Shown one piece after another: positions 10,986 to 22,581 of a stretch of DNA of 64,000 nt. The stretch's first letter is position 1. Each line of letters opens with the position of its first letter. Position numbers and translations under genes: made by a program. Origin of the DNA: Sextonia rubra (lineage: Eukaryota; Streptophyta; Magnoliopsida; Laurales; Lauraceae); contig JASUAD010000026.1 of NCBI GenBank assembly GCA_037013555.1, positions 6,510,001-6,574,000 on the forward strand. Reading direction: 5' to 3'. The notes below the pieces were generated by a model. It searched no databases, was not told where the DNA came from, and saw nothing but the letters and a program-made list of their open reading frames with translations.

Positions 10986-12714
10986 GATTTATCCATCAAT
11001 ATGATAACTAAATTAAGCTCTTCTTGAATTATAACTTATACCAGTTCCTCTCAACAAAAAACTGAAGAATCTATACATCCTCCATTACATCAAATCATAT
11101 ATGAAGAAACTTCAGCTGTACCCATAAAAGATGTTGCAAAAATACAAGGAGATAAAGGTAAATCTGAATTTGTTTACAAATCAGATTTAGGTCATGTTTT
11201 AGAACAAAATAATTATACAAATATTAACCTTCATACTATTGACCAACAAACCAATAGAATTGAAGACAAAGTTGAAAATATTTAAAAATTTATGAAGCAT
11301 CTTCTTCATAAAAGTTAATTAAGACACAAACTTTAGGTTTTCAAGGTGAAGCCCTTAAATATCAAAAGTTAGAAAGGAAACCTTTAAAATTTTCAGATGA
11401 ACTAATCAATCAATTATCTCATAGTTTTACAAATATAAAAATTCAAAAAAATAAAGATCAAAAAGCTGACAAATCTATAAATATGTTAGTCTTAAATTCT
11501 AAAGCCTTTAGCTCAAATTCAGAATTTTTTATAGCTGATCCTATAGAAGAAAAGTCTAAAACAATTGAGAATCAAAATGATTAAAATCAAGAATCTCTAC
11601 AAATAAAAAAATATTTAAAAGACAAAAACCAATAGTCACTACAACAAAAACAAGAAATTGTTATCCAAGACCTACTCCGGTTGATTTTCAATTCGAAAAA
11701 CAAGCTATTCTAAATGGCCTTCGATTTGAAAACTCTGAATATACGAATGGAATGTAGATGGACTATCTGAATATCAAATCCTGCAACTATGCTAACACAT
11801 GATGATATATGCCTCTACCATCATGGCTGCCGGTAATGATCAAAGACATGCTGTAAATGCAATTGTCCTTAGATTTACTGGACAATTACATGGTTGGTGG
11901 GAAAAGCACTTATATGGTATAGAAAAACAAGCTATACTAAATACAATAAAAAGAGATCCTTTAGAAAATCTTGTTATTACTCCTCAAGGTTAAATGATTC
12001 CCGATTCTATTTACATGCTTATTATCAAGTTAGTAAAACATTTTATTGGTAATTATATGAATGTAGAAGAAAAAATAAAAACACAATTAATCAATTTATC
12101 TTGCCCAACATTATCAAATTTTCATTAGTATAAAGATGTTTTCTTATCAAAACTCTATATAATCGATGCAAGCAATTTAAAATTTTGGAAAGAAAATTTT
12201 ATATCTGGTTTTCCTAAACTTTTTGTAAAAAAAGTTAGAGAAGAGTTAAAATCAGAAAATTATGGAAATTTAAATTATGGACTTTATACATATGGTGACC
12301 TCATTCAAAAGATAAATAAAGTTGGATTTTCATTATCCAATGAAATCAAACCTAAACACAAATTAAAAATCAGAAAAAAGAATCAGCAAATTTGAACTTG
12401 GTGATTTTTGTTATCAATTTGCCATGGAACCATTAATTTGTCCTTCTAGCCATAATAAAAAGAAAAACTTAAAAGGAATCCATCAAAAAAGAAAATCTAA
12501 ACATTTTTCAACTCCACAATATTATATTCTGTTAAAAAGTTATCATAAAAAATCTTCTCATAAAAACCCTTATAAAGAATTAAAAAAATCTTATACAAAA
12601 GATAATCCATCCACTTCTCAACCCAAGGAAAAAGAAATACCTTGTTATAATTACAAAGAAAAAGGTCATATAGCTCCTGACTGCCTAAAAATAAAAGTAA
12701 AAATAGAAAAAGAA
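10986..12714 (+). pseudogene. ORF1 linker and capsid region with zinc knuckle (copy 1)
   Basis: Continues the polyprotein after the solo LTR. 10991-11640 is the linker with the DQQTNRIEDKVENI segment. 11650-12600 is the capsid-like region, with GFTGQLHGWWEKHL-type sequence near 11870 (here RFTGQLHGWWEK). A basic Lys/Ser-rich tract follows at 12440-12640. The zinc knuckle is at 12643-12684 and reads CYNYKEKGHIAPDC: the second Cys of CX2CX4HX4C is Tyr here, though copy 8 still has Cys. This is the usual caulimovirid capsid layout. Stops and frameshifts break it repeatedly. Confidence 0.8.
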
Positions 12715-13600
12715 ATCAAAACTATCTTAAAAGGATCTTCAGTGTCAGAGTCATCCAGTTCCTCTGATACGGATTATTCTTCCTCTCATTCTTTAGATAC
12801 ATGTCATTGTAAAATATTTGACAGTGAAATCTAGTATGAATTTGCTTCTTTTTCCTATTTATCTTTAAACGTACTTTTTGCTACAGAAAAACTAGTGCTA
12901 GAAATGTTTAAAGATTTCAAAGATAAAGAATTAAAAAATAAATATTTTGAAAAAGTACAGAATATAAATAAAAGAAGTAAAAAAGGAAAAGCTTCTACAT
13001 CAAATAATATATTTGACTTACTTGAACAATTCAGCATTAAAACTGTATTAGATAGATTAAGAGAGCAGTAAGCTCTTCCTCATCTTTCAATTCAATATCT
13101 TTATAAAGAAATTACTAATCAAAAGCAAGAAATAAAAGAATTAAAACAAGACTTAATTGAACTTCAAGAACTCAAACAACACATTGAGAATCTTGAATTT
13201 CACACACTCAAAAATTATCAAGAAAATAATGATAATAAATTAGAACATCAAGAAGAATTTGGTGAAAACTTAAATAGTTTTGTAAATTCTTTAATAAGAA
13301 ATCCACTTAAAAAATGGAAACTCAAACTACAATTAAGATCAAAGACTTCTCTATTAAGGCACTCAACTTACTACATAGTGGTGTAGATGTTAATTTTATA
13401 AGAGAAGAATTAATCTCAACAAAATATTATGAAAAAACAAAAAATAAACTTAGCCTAGCAACTATTAGCAATAAACTCCATTTCCATTATAAATTAAATA
13501 ACGTCCATGTTTGCAAAAATGGAACAAGTATAAAGAGTAATTTTCTGCTCAAAAAAGATTTAAATAATGATGTTATCCTTAGAAATCCTTCTCTATAGAT
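12715..13600 (+). pseudogene. ORF1 coiled-coil and aspartic protease region (copy 1)
   Basis: An acidic Ser-rich stretch (12740-12800) is followed by a heptad-like segment at 13090-13220 (KELKQDLIELQELKQ) that probably forms a coiled coil. The aspartic protease follows. Its active-site motif, DSGAD in other copies, reads HSGVD at 13374-13388, so the catalytic Asp is His and this copy cannot be an active protease. Sequence up to about 13345 matches class B (AATTAAGATCAAAGAC, EHQEEFGEN), while sequence from about 13440 matches class A (LSLAT, NNVHVCKNG). Confidence 0.8.
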
Positions 13601-15243
13601 TCTACAGCCTTTTCAAATTGATTCATCAGGCCTTAAAACTATTGAAGACAATAAAAAATCAATTTTTTATTTTGTTGAATCAACTCCTATTCAGCATATC
13701 AATATCATTCAAAATCAAATTGCTTATAAAGAAAAGCAAATGGCATATCTTCAAGAAGATATGAATTCCTTAATAATTGAAAAAGAATTACAAAAACCAG
13801 AATTCCAAAAAGATTTAATCTAATTTTAAAAATCTCTTGAAACAAAATGCTTTTCTGACCTTCATTCTGCCTTTTGGCACAGGAAACAACATACTGTTTC
13901 TCTTCCATCTATTAATAATTTCGATGAATCTCAAATTCCTACTAAAGCTCAACCTATTCAGATGAATAAAGACCTTGTACAACTATGTACTAAAGAAATC
14001 AATGATCTTCTTACTAAAAAGCTTATTTACAAATCATAATCCCCATGGAGTTGTGCAGCGTTTTACGTAAATAAAGTGCCTGAACAAGAACAAGGTGTTC
14101 CCCATCTTGTTATCAACTACAAGCCTTTAAATAAAGTCTTAAAGTCCATCAGATATCCTATTTCAAATAAAATTGATCTGATTATTTTTCTAGCTAGTGC
14201 CTTCCTTTTTTCCAAATTTGATCTTAAATCAAGATTTTGGTAAATTCAAATCACCCCAGAGGACAGGTATAAAACTACTTTTACAGTACCATTTGGCCAT
14301 TATGAATGGAACGCTATGCCATTTGGTTTAAAAAATGCTCCTTCAGAATTTCAAAGAATAATGGATGACATTTTTAATCCATATCAAGCTTTTACACTCG
14401 TCTATATAGATGACATTCATGTGTTTTCAAAATCTATTTGTGACCATTGGAAACATTTAAATATTTTAAAAAAATTATTATCAAGAATGGACTTGTCTTA
14501 TCCCAAAAGAAAATGATGCTTTTTCAAACAGAAATTCAGTTTCTTGGCTTTATAATAAAAAAGAAACTATTTCTCCAGTCCAAATAGTTATTAAGTTTAC
14601 TTCCCAATTTCCTGATAAAATTCTTAATAAAGAGCAATTGCAACGTTTTCTTGGATGCCTTAATTATGTTTCTGACTTTTATAAAGATCTTGCTAAGGAA
14701 AGAAAAATCTTGCAAATGCACTTGACAAAAAATCCCATAGAATGGTCACCTGCCCATAAAAGTTGATCTAAATGTTAAACAAAAAGTCCAAATTTTACCT
14801 TGTTTAACTTTCCCTAATCCAGATTTATTAAAAAAAGTTCAAACAGATGCATCTGAAATAGGTTTTGGAGGAATCCTTCCAGAAAGAAATGTCCTTGGAA
14901 AAGAAGAAATTCTTCGTTTCACTTCTGAAACATGGACACGAACTCAACAAAATAGTCAACTATTAAAAAGAAAATCCTATCCATAGTAAATAATATAATG
15001 AAGTTCCAAAGTGATTTATGAAACAAAAAAATTTTATTAAAAATAGATTGCAAATCTGTTAAAGAAATTTTAGTAAAAGATGTAAAAAATCTTGCTGCTA
15101 AGAAAATCTTTTCTCGCTGGAAAGCTTTATTAGCCATATTTGACTTTGACATTGAGTATGTTACAGGTAAAGATAATTCTCTTCCTGATTTTTTGTCTCG
15201 TGAGTTTTAATAGGGATAAAAGGATGAAGCCTTAGCAGATTAG
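13601..15243 (+). pseudogene. ORF1 reverse transcriptase and RNase H (copy 1)
   Basis: Polymerase that converts pregenomic RNA to DNA. The N-terminal segment starts near 13700. VINYKPLNKVLKS lies near 14110-14150, PFGLKNAPSEFQRIM at 14319-14363, and the catalytic YIDD at 14403-14414. RNase H spans about 14800-15210, starting at QTDASEIGFGGIL and ending near the DNSLPDFLSRE motif. Original Gln codons have become stops, for example TAA at 14241 in TTTTGGTAA where copy 2 has TTTTGGCAA, and TAG/TAA near 15209-15220. The ancestral terminator is TAG at 15241, 40 bases before the ORF2A ATG. Confidence 0.88.
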
Positions 15244-15283
15244 ACCCTTTCTCCAGTCCCCAACTAATAAAGTTTCTTCCATT

Positions 15284-16531
15284 ATGAACACTACACCTTT
15301 ATCTAGAAAATCTGACGGAAATTATCTTGAGAGATGGGGAGCAACCCATACTTCTAATATTCCTCAATTTCCAAGCCCATCAAGCCCAATATTCAGAAAA
15401 CCTCAAGCTTCACAAGCCCAATATTTTGCCATGAAAGCACCCTTGAGAATTTATTCCTTAGCTGGCATGTCTTATGCCAATACCATTTCTATTGAACATC
15501 TTATCCAAACCCTTTTTTCTCCTAATCACTTATTTATCCAACCTCTTAACTATAAAGCCTATGAATAGATTTTGATTAGAACTGGCAGCTGTACTATTGA
15601 TCATACAGGTGGTTGAAAAAATTCACGCTTAAATGTTTTGCCACCCAATATTACTATCCTCTATTCAAAAATCAAAATCCTACATGTTCTCTCTGTAGAA
15701 GAATGGGGACGACCTCTTCATATGCCTCAAAGGCTTGATTCAGAACTTATTTTTAATTATTATAATTATATTTCTACTTGGGAAGTCATCCTCTATTATC
15801 AAATCCTTCCAGCATTCCTGGTTCATCAGATTCAAATCAAACTCCCATAAAATACCTATGTGGTTCTTCATACAATTCTAGATCCCTTTTGGTGCCACTA
15901 AAGACATCCTTCCTCAAGCACTTCTTCCTATTTATGAATCCTATCTGCATCATTTAAAGCTCTCTCAAATTAGAAGAAAAAAGCCTTTATCAGCACCTAC
16001 GACTTGCAACAGAACCTTATGTTACTATGCAGTTTTATTGCAAGCAGGAGATTTCTTGGATCTTGAAATGGAATTTTTATAAAGAAATGGACTTCAGTCC
16101 ACGAAAGATTTATATCAAGTTTTTACATCAATTTGATTATACTATAATACTCTAGCAATATTCTACCGATCAAGCTATGAAGCCATCATTCTCTAAAGTT
16201 CTCAAAACTCCTGAAAAAGAAAAAGAAAGGCTTCATCCAGCAAGTGATATTGACAAACAGAAGAATTCTTGTTCAGCCTATCCTTCTGCTCTTTATGCAG
16301 CAGTAGATTTGCTTCAACTTAAAAATGAACTTCAAAAGGAAATTATTAAAAAAATACAAAAAGAACGGTCATCTAAAAAATTCTCCATTAAGTTTTGGTC
16401 ATTAGCTGCATAATCTTTGTGCTGATGACAATCCTTTGGAAAATATTGCTCCTGAACCAGATACAGATGCCGATGAGATACAAAGTGATAATGAAGGATT
16501 CATATCTTTTCGAAGAAAAGGAAAAAAATAA
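15284..16531 (+). pseudogene. ORF2A, unknown function (copy 1)
   Basis: Second ORF of class A, about 415 codons when ungapped, starting ATG 15284 (MNTTPLSRKS). It follows a splice-acceptor-like TTTCTCCAG at 15248-15256. Recognisable parts are RIYSLAGMSYANTISIEHL near 15440-15500, HVLSVEEWGRPLHMPQRL near 15685-15735, and a charged C-terminus (KVLKTPEKEKERLH, ending RKGKK) at 16195-16528. I recognise no domain. Florendoviruses carry an ORF2 of unknown function at this position. It is broken at 15568 (TAG for CAG), near 15614 and by frameshifts near 15900-16050. Confidence 0.75.
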
Positions 16532-17216
16532 AGCCTAGACAAGACATATGCTTTATCAAGCCTCTCAATTTCCCATAAAGCAATCATGACGATCCACTAT
16601 TTAGAATAAAATTCATCTATAGTGAAGATTGTGATCTTATCTAGCAGTCCTAAAGCATCATGAAATTTGTTAGCACATGAAATGAAATGCAAATGCAGTG
16701 TAAATTAAGTTGTTATGGAATGTAAATTATGTTTATTATGACTATAAATAAATCTAGTCCTCCCCATGTACAGGCAAGAGTTTGAATACCAATCAAAATC
16801 TAGCCTTGCTTCCACCACCATCTCCTCTTACCTCTCCCTTCCGCTTTTGTACACCCACCACCTTCCCCATTTAGTATTAGAGCCAAGTTGGTTTCAAATT
16901 TGTAATCAAGTACTTTAGCAATATAAAGTTATTTTGTGAGTATTTCTTCACTTATCTTTGTTATGTTATGCTTTGATTTTGCTTAAGGAACTACTGACTT
17001 AGAAGTAAGAACGTCGAAGGTCTTAATACTTGGTTCTGTGTTTGTTATTATTAAGAAATTTTAATCATATTCCACCCGGAGCAAAGCTGAGATAGCCATT
17101 GTTGTCGCCATTGTTAGTCGTGTGAAGGCATTTAAGGCATTTTGTTGGTGTGTAAATCCTCTATTTTGTTAGATACTCATGGTGGATTTAGTTAAAATAA
17201 CTCTGTCATACAAATT
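16532..17216 (+). promoter_or_regulatory. Viral intergenic region (copy 2)
   Basis: Joins ORF2A of copy 1 directly to copy 2, a head-to-tail tandem. TATAAATA is at 16743-16750. The primer site is decayed to TAGTATTAGAGCC at 16872-16884. A GTGAGT donor-like site follows near 16936. A short upstream ORF encoding MLCFDFA lies near 16965-16988. No other gene. Confidence 0.85.
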
Positions 17217-18752
17217 ATAGCTAAGTTTATTAAGAAGTTTGTACCTTCTTCTTCCTTATCATCAAATTCCTTATCTTCTATATCTATTAAAAATAGTGAA
17301 GAAATCAATTATGACGATTTAGATCAAGTTATTTGTGACTAGACTATTCCAACCATAAATAAAAATAAAATTTATAAAGCTGGAAGTTTTCAATTAAATC
17401 AAATTATAAAGTAAAAACCATTGAAAGAACTGAATCCATTACCAGTAATATTCTTTAATCAAGTCCTATGAAAGAAAGGAGTATGTTAAAACATACAATT
17501 ATATTCAATTTGGATTAGTGCAAGTTATTCTAAAGCCTTTACCAAGACTTGAACTTAGAACAGAAGCTCTCATCTATGTTCAAGATACAAGACAGAAAAT
17601 TCAATGATTCATTACTTGGAATGGTTGAATTAAGTTTGGTTAATGGCCCTACTTTCTTCAATTGCTTTCTAAATTTCTCTGTTTCCTTTACAAATCCAGG
17701 TGCACATGAAGCTTTTACTATTGCTCTCTAGGCAAAAGGTTTTGATATGAATCCTCATAATCAAAATCTTGCTCTCATAGATAGAGTTAGGGTATATTAT
17801 AAACTCATGAATTTAGGTGCTCCAGGCATGGCTTATTCCCATCAAGCAAAAGGTATGACTACTTTATTCCAAACTAATTTCAAAAATAAAGTTAATATTC
17901 CAAAACTCATACAGTGGAATGATATTAATCTATCTCGTAAATGGAGCTTAGAAAATGCCCAACCAGAAAGGTCCTTAGAAAATCAAGATATGAAAACAAT
18001 TATTGAAAATGAAGACAAAAGTGTTGAAATAAATTTTCAAACAGATTCAAGAGATACAACTCCTACAGTTTATCAACCTTCTAGAAAGTCTTATTCTCAT
18101 CCTCCCTCTGTGGTAGGATCTTCCATAAAAGAACCATCCCGAGTTTCTTGATCTACACCTAATGTAGACCTTCGACCTGCAGGACTTGTGTATCCTTCTT
18201 ATCAAGCTTCTCCATCTAAACATAAAAGCCTTCGAAATCTAATTTCAATATAAATGTTATTCAATGTTTTGAAATTGATTAAGAAATGTTAAAAAAGAAT
18301 TTAGCTCTATATCCTTTAACAAAATCCTTTTCAAAATAGGTTTCTCAAGAAATAATGACTTTTTAAAAGAAAAATGGTACAAATAGGCATAAACTAGCCA
18401 TAAAGAAAGCTTGTAATACTGAAGATTTATCCATTAATATGATAACAAAATTAAGCTCATCTTTGATTATAGCTTCTACCAACTCTTCTCCACAAAGAAC
18501 TAAAGAATCCATACATCCTCCATTACATCAATTTATATATAAAGGAACCCTGGACGTACCCATAAAAAATGTGGCAAAGATACAAAGAGATAAAGGTAAA
18601 TCTGAATTTATTTACAAATCATATTTAAGTCATGTTTTAGAACAAAATAATTATACAAATATTATCCTTCATACTGTTGGTCAACAAACTAATATAATTG
18701 AAGATAAAGTTGAAAATATTTTACAACTTTCTGAAATTATTTCTTCTAAAAA
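17217..18752 (+). pseudogene. Movement protein and linker of ORF1 (copy 2)
   Basis: A 30K-type movement protein followed by the linker. The initiator is ATA at 17217 where other copies have ATG (ATAGCTAAG). The N-terminal core is frame-broken. 17549-17731 and 17747-18151 carry the second half of the core and IQWNDINLSRKWSLENAQPE. 18439-18771 carries MITKLSSS to the IIEDKVENI segment. Immediately after that segment the sequence jumps to the Ser-rich region that follows the zinc knuckle in class B, so there is no capsid domain. Confidence 0.85.
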
Positions 18753-21280
18753 AAAATCAAAACTATCTTAAAAGGATCCTCATCCTCATCCTTAGAATTA
18801 TCTAGTTCCTCTGATAAAGATTATTCTTCTAATACATGTCATTGTAAAATATTTGACAATGAAATCCAGTCTAAATCTGCTTCTTCTTCCTCTTTATCTT
18901 TAAATGTACCCTTTACTCCGGAAGAAATGGTGCGAGAAATGTTTAAAGATCTAAAAGATGAAGAATTAGAAATCAAATATTTTGAAAAAAATACAAAAAA
19001 TAAACAATGAAAATAAAAAAGGAAAAGCTTCTACATCAAGTAATATATCTGACTTACCTAAACAATTCAGTATAAAAACTATTTTAGATAGATTAAGAGA
19101 GCTATAAGCTCTTACTCATCTTTCAATTCAGGATCTTTATAAAGAAATTAATAATCAAAAGCAAGAATTAAAAGAATTAAAACAAGACTTAATTGAACTT
19201 CAAGAACTCAAACAACGTGTTGAGAATCTTGAATTTCACACACTCAAAAATAATCAAGAAAATAATGATAATTTAGAACATTAAGAAAAATTTGGTGAAA
19301 ACTTAAATGGTTTTGTAAATTCCTTAACAAGGAATCCACCTCAAAAATGGAAAACTAAAGTTGCAATTAAGGTCAAAGACTTCTCTATCAAAGCACTCTG
19401 ATTACTAGATAATGGCACAGATCTTAATTTAATAAGAGAAGGATTAATCCCAACAAAATATTATGAAAAAACCAAAAATAAACTCAGCCTAGCAACTGCT
19501 TGTAATAAACTCCATATCCATTATAAACTAAATAACGTCCATGTTTGTAAAAATGGATCATGTATAAAGACTAATTTCCTACTGGGAAAAGATTTAAACA
19601 ATGATGTTATCCTTGGAAATCCTTTTCTATAGATTCTACAGCCTTTTCAAATTGATTCATCAGGCCTTATAACTATTAAAGACAATAAAAAATCAATTTT
19701 TGATTTTGTTGAATCAACTCCTATTTAACATATCAATATCATTCAAAATCAAATTGTTTATAAAGAAAAACAAATTGCATATATTCAAGAAAATATGAAT
19801 TCTTTAAGAATTGAAAAAGAATTACAAAATCCAGAATTCCAAAAAGATTTAATTCAATTTCAAAAATCTCTTGAAACAGAATGCTATTCTGACCTTCCTT
19901 CTGCCTTTTGGCACAGGAAACACCATACTGTTTCTCTTCCATATATTGATAATTTCGATGAATCTCAGATTCCTACTAAAGCTCGACCTATTCAGATGAA
20001 TAAAGACCTTGTACAACTATGCACTAAAGAAATCAATGATCTTCTTGCTAAAATGCTTATTCAAAAATCACAATCCCCTTTGAGTTGTGCAGTGTTTTAT
20101 GTAAATAAAGTGCTTGAACAAGAATGAGGTGTTCCCTATCTTGTTATCAACTACAAGCCTTTACATAAAGTCTTAAAGTGTATCAGACATCCAATTCCAA
20201 ATAAAACTGATCATATTAACTGTCTAGCTGGTGCCTTCTCTTTTTCCAAATTTGATCTTAAATCAGGATTTTGGCAAATTCAAATCACCCTAGAGGACAG
20301 GTATAAAACTGCTTTTACAGTACTATGTGGCCATTACAAATGGAACGTTATGGCATTTGTTTAAAAAATGCTCCTTCAGAATTTCAAAGAATAATGAATG
20401 ACATTTTTAATCCATATCAAGCTTTTACACTCGTCTATATAGATGACATTCTTGTGTTTTCAAAATCTATTTGCGACCAATGGAAACATATAAATATTTT
20501 TAAAAAGTTATTATCAAGAATGGACTTCTCTTATCCCAAAAGAAAATGAAGCTTTTTCAAACAGAAATTCAATTTCTTGGCTTTATAATAAAAAAAGGAA
20601 CTATTTCTCTTGTCCAAAGAGTTATTAAGTTTGCTTCCTAATTTCCTAATGAAATTCTTAATAAAGAGCAATTGCAATGTTTTCTTAGATGCCTTAATTA
20701 TGTTTGTGACTGCTACAAAGATCTTGCTAAAGAAAGAAAAATCTTGCAAATGCGCTTGACCAAAAATCCCATAGAATGGTCACCTGTTCATATAAAAGCT
20801 GTTCAAAATATTAAGCAAAAAGTCCAAAATTTACCTTGTTTAACTATCCCTCATCTAGATTTATTAAAAATAGTTCAAATAGATGCATTTGAAATAGGTT
20901 TTGGAGGAATCCTTCTACAAAGAAACATCCTTGGAAAAGAAGAAATTCTTTGTTTTACTTCTGGAACATGGATGCCCACTCAACAGAATTTGTCAACTAT
21001 TAAAAAGGAAATCCTATCCACAGTAAATAGTATAATGAAGTTACAAAGTGATTTATTAAACAAAAAATTTTTATTAAGAATAGATTGTAAATCTGCTAAA
21101 AAAATTTTAGAAAAAGATATAACAAATCTTGCTGCTAAGCAAATCTTTGCTTGCTGGCAAGCTTTATTAGCCATATTTGACTTTGACATTGAGTATATTG
21201 TAAGTAAAAATAATTCTCTTCCTGATTTTTTCTCTCATGAGTTTTTACAGAGACAAAAGAATGAAGCCATGGCAGATTAG
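18753..21280 (+). pseudogene. ORF1 protease, reverse transcriptase, RNase H (copy 2)
   Basis: Continues ORF1 after the capsid deletion. Coiled coil at about 19140-19230. The protease motif reads DNGTD at 19408-19422, with Ser changed to Asn, and a TGA lies just before it at 19399. Reverse transcriptase: residues before the fingers at 19795-20127, then VINYKPLHKVLK, and the catalytic YIDD at 20436-20447. RNase H is the cleanest of all copies: 20672-21280 is open for 202 codons and includes QIDAFEIGFGGIL, a Glu in STIKKEILST, LRIDCKSAKKIL and NSLPDFFS. The terminator TAG at 21278-21280 is probably original. A missing G near 20350 shifts the frame at the start of the palm. Confidence 0.9.
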
Positions 21281-21320
21281 ACCCTTTCTCTAGTCCCCAA
21301 CTGATAAAGTTTCTTCCATT

Positions 21321-22581
21321 ATGAACAGTACACCTTTATCCAGAAAATCCAGCAGCAATTATCTTGAAAGATGGGGAGCAACCCATACTTTTAATATTCC
21401 TCAATTTCCAAGCCCATCAAGCCTTGTATCTAGAAAACCTCAAGCTTCACAAGCCCAATATTTTGCTATAAAAGCACCCTTGAGAATTTATTCCTTAGAT
21501 GACATGTCTTATGCTGATACCATTTCTATTGAACATCTTATCCAAACCCTTTTTTTCTCCTGATCACTTATTTATCGAACCTCTTGACTATAAAGTCTAT
21601 GAATAGATTCTGATCAGAACTGGCAGCTGTACTATTAATCATACAGATGGATAAAAAATATCATACTTAAATGCTTTACTACCTAATATTACTATCCTAT
21701 ATTCAAAAATCAAAATCCTGCATGTTCTCTCTGTAGAAGAAAGGGGACGACCTCTTCATATGCCTCAAAGGCTTGATTAAGAACTTATTTTTAATTATTA
21801 TGATTACATTTCCACTTGGGAAGTCATCCTCTATTATCAAATCCTTCCAGTATTCCTGGTTTATCAGATTCAAATCAAACTCCCATAAAATACCTGTGGT
21901 TCTTCACACAAATTTGGATCCCTTTTGGTGCCACTAAAGACATCCTTCCTTAAGCACTTCTTCCTATTTATGAATCCTATTCTACATCATTTAAATCCCT
22001 TCTCAAATTAAAAGAAAAAAGCCTTTATCAGCACCTACAACTTGCAATAGAACCTTATGTTACTATGCAGTTTTATCGCAAGCAGGAGATTCCTTGGATC
22101 TTGAAATGGAATTTTTATAAAGAAATGGACTTCAATCCACCAGTTTTATCTCGAATGATTTATATCAAGTTTTGGCATCAATTTGATTATACTGCAATAC
22201 TCCAGCAATATTCTACCGATCAAGCTATAAAGCCATCATTCTTTGAAGTTCTCAAAACTCCTGAAAAGGAAAAAAGAAAGGCTTCCTCTAGCAAGTGATA
22301 TTGTTAAACAGAAGAATTCTTATTCAGCCTTTCCTTCTGCTCTTTATGGAGCAGCAGATTTGGTTCAACTCAAAAAAGAACTTCAAAAGGAAATTTTTGA
22401 ACAAATACAAAAAGAACGGTCATTTGAAAATTCTCCATTAAGCTTTGGTCAGCAGCTGCATCATCTTTGGGCTGATGACAATCCTTTTGAAAATATTGCT
22501 CCTAAACTAGATACAGATGCTCATGAGACAAAAAGTGATAATGAAGGATTCATTTCTATCCGAAAAAAAGGAAAAAAATAA
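21321..22581 (+). pseudogene. ORF2A, unknown function (copy 2)
   Basis: Starts ATG 21321 (MNSTPLSRKSSSNYLERWG), 40 bases after ORF1. The frame is good to 21563, where an extra T in a T-run shifts it. 22065-22298 and 22243-22581 hold the C-terminal third, with KEMDFNPPVLSRMIYIKFWH and the charged tail. The acceptor-like site upstream is TTTCTCTAG, CAG having become TAG. No known domain. Confidence 0.75.

Larger units (their letters stand above)
7499..16531 (+). mobile_element. Endogenous pararetrovirus copy 1 (A/B mosaic)
   Basis: The longest viral unit: promoter and leader, movement protein, capsid region, protease, reverse transcriptase, RNase H and ORF2A in order. It begins at the edge of the Ty3/gypsy insertion and is interrupted by a solo LTR at 9448-10985. 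It is the only copy with both a capsid region and a reverse transcriptase, and its sequence type switches from B-like to A-like inside the protease. Confidence 0.9.
16532..22581 (+). mobile_element. Endogenous pararetrovirus copy 2 (class A)
   Basis: Complete class A unit: intergenic region, movement protein, protease, reverse transcriptase, RNase H, ORF2A. About 1.4 kb covering the capsid region is missing at about 18750 compared with copy 3. It is tandem with copies 1 and 3. Confidence 0.9.
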
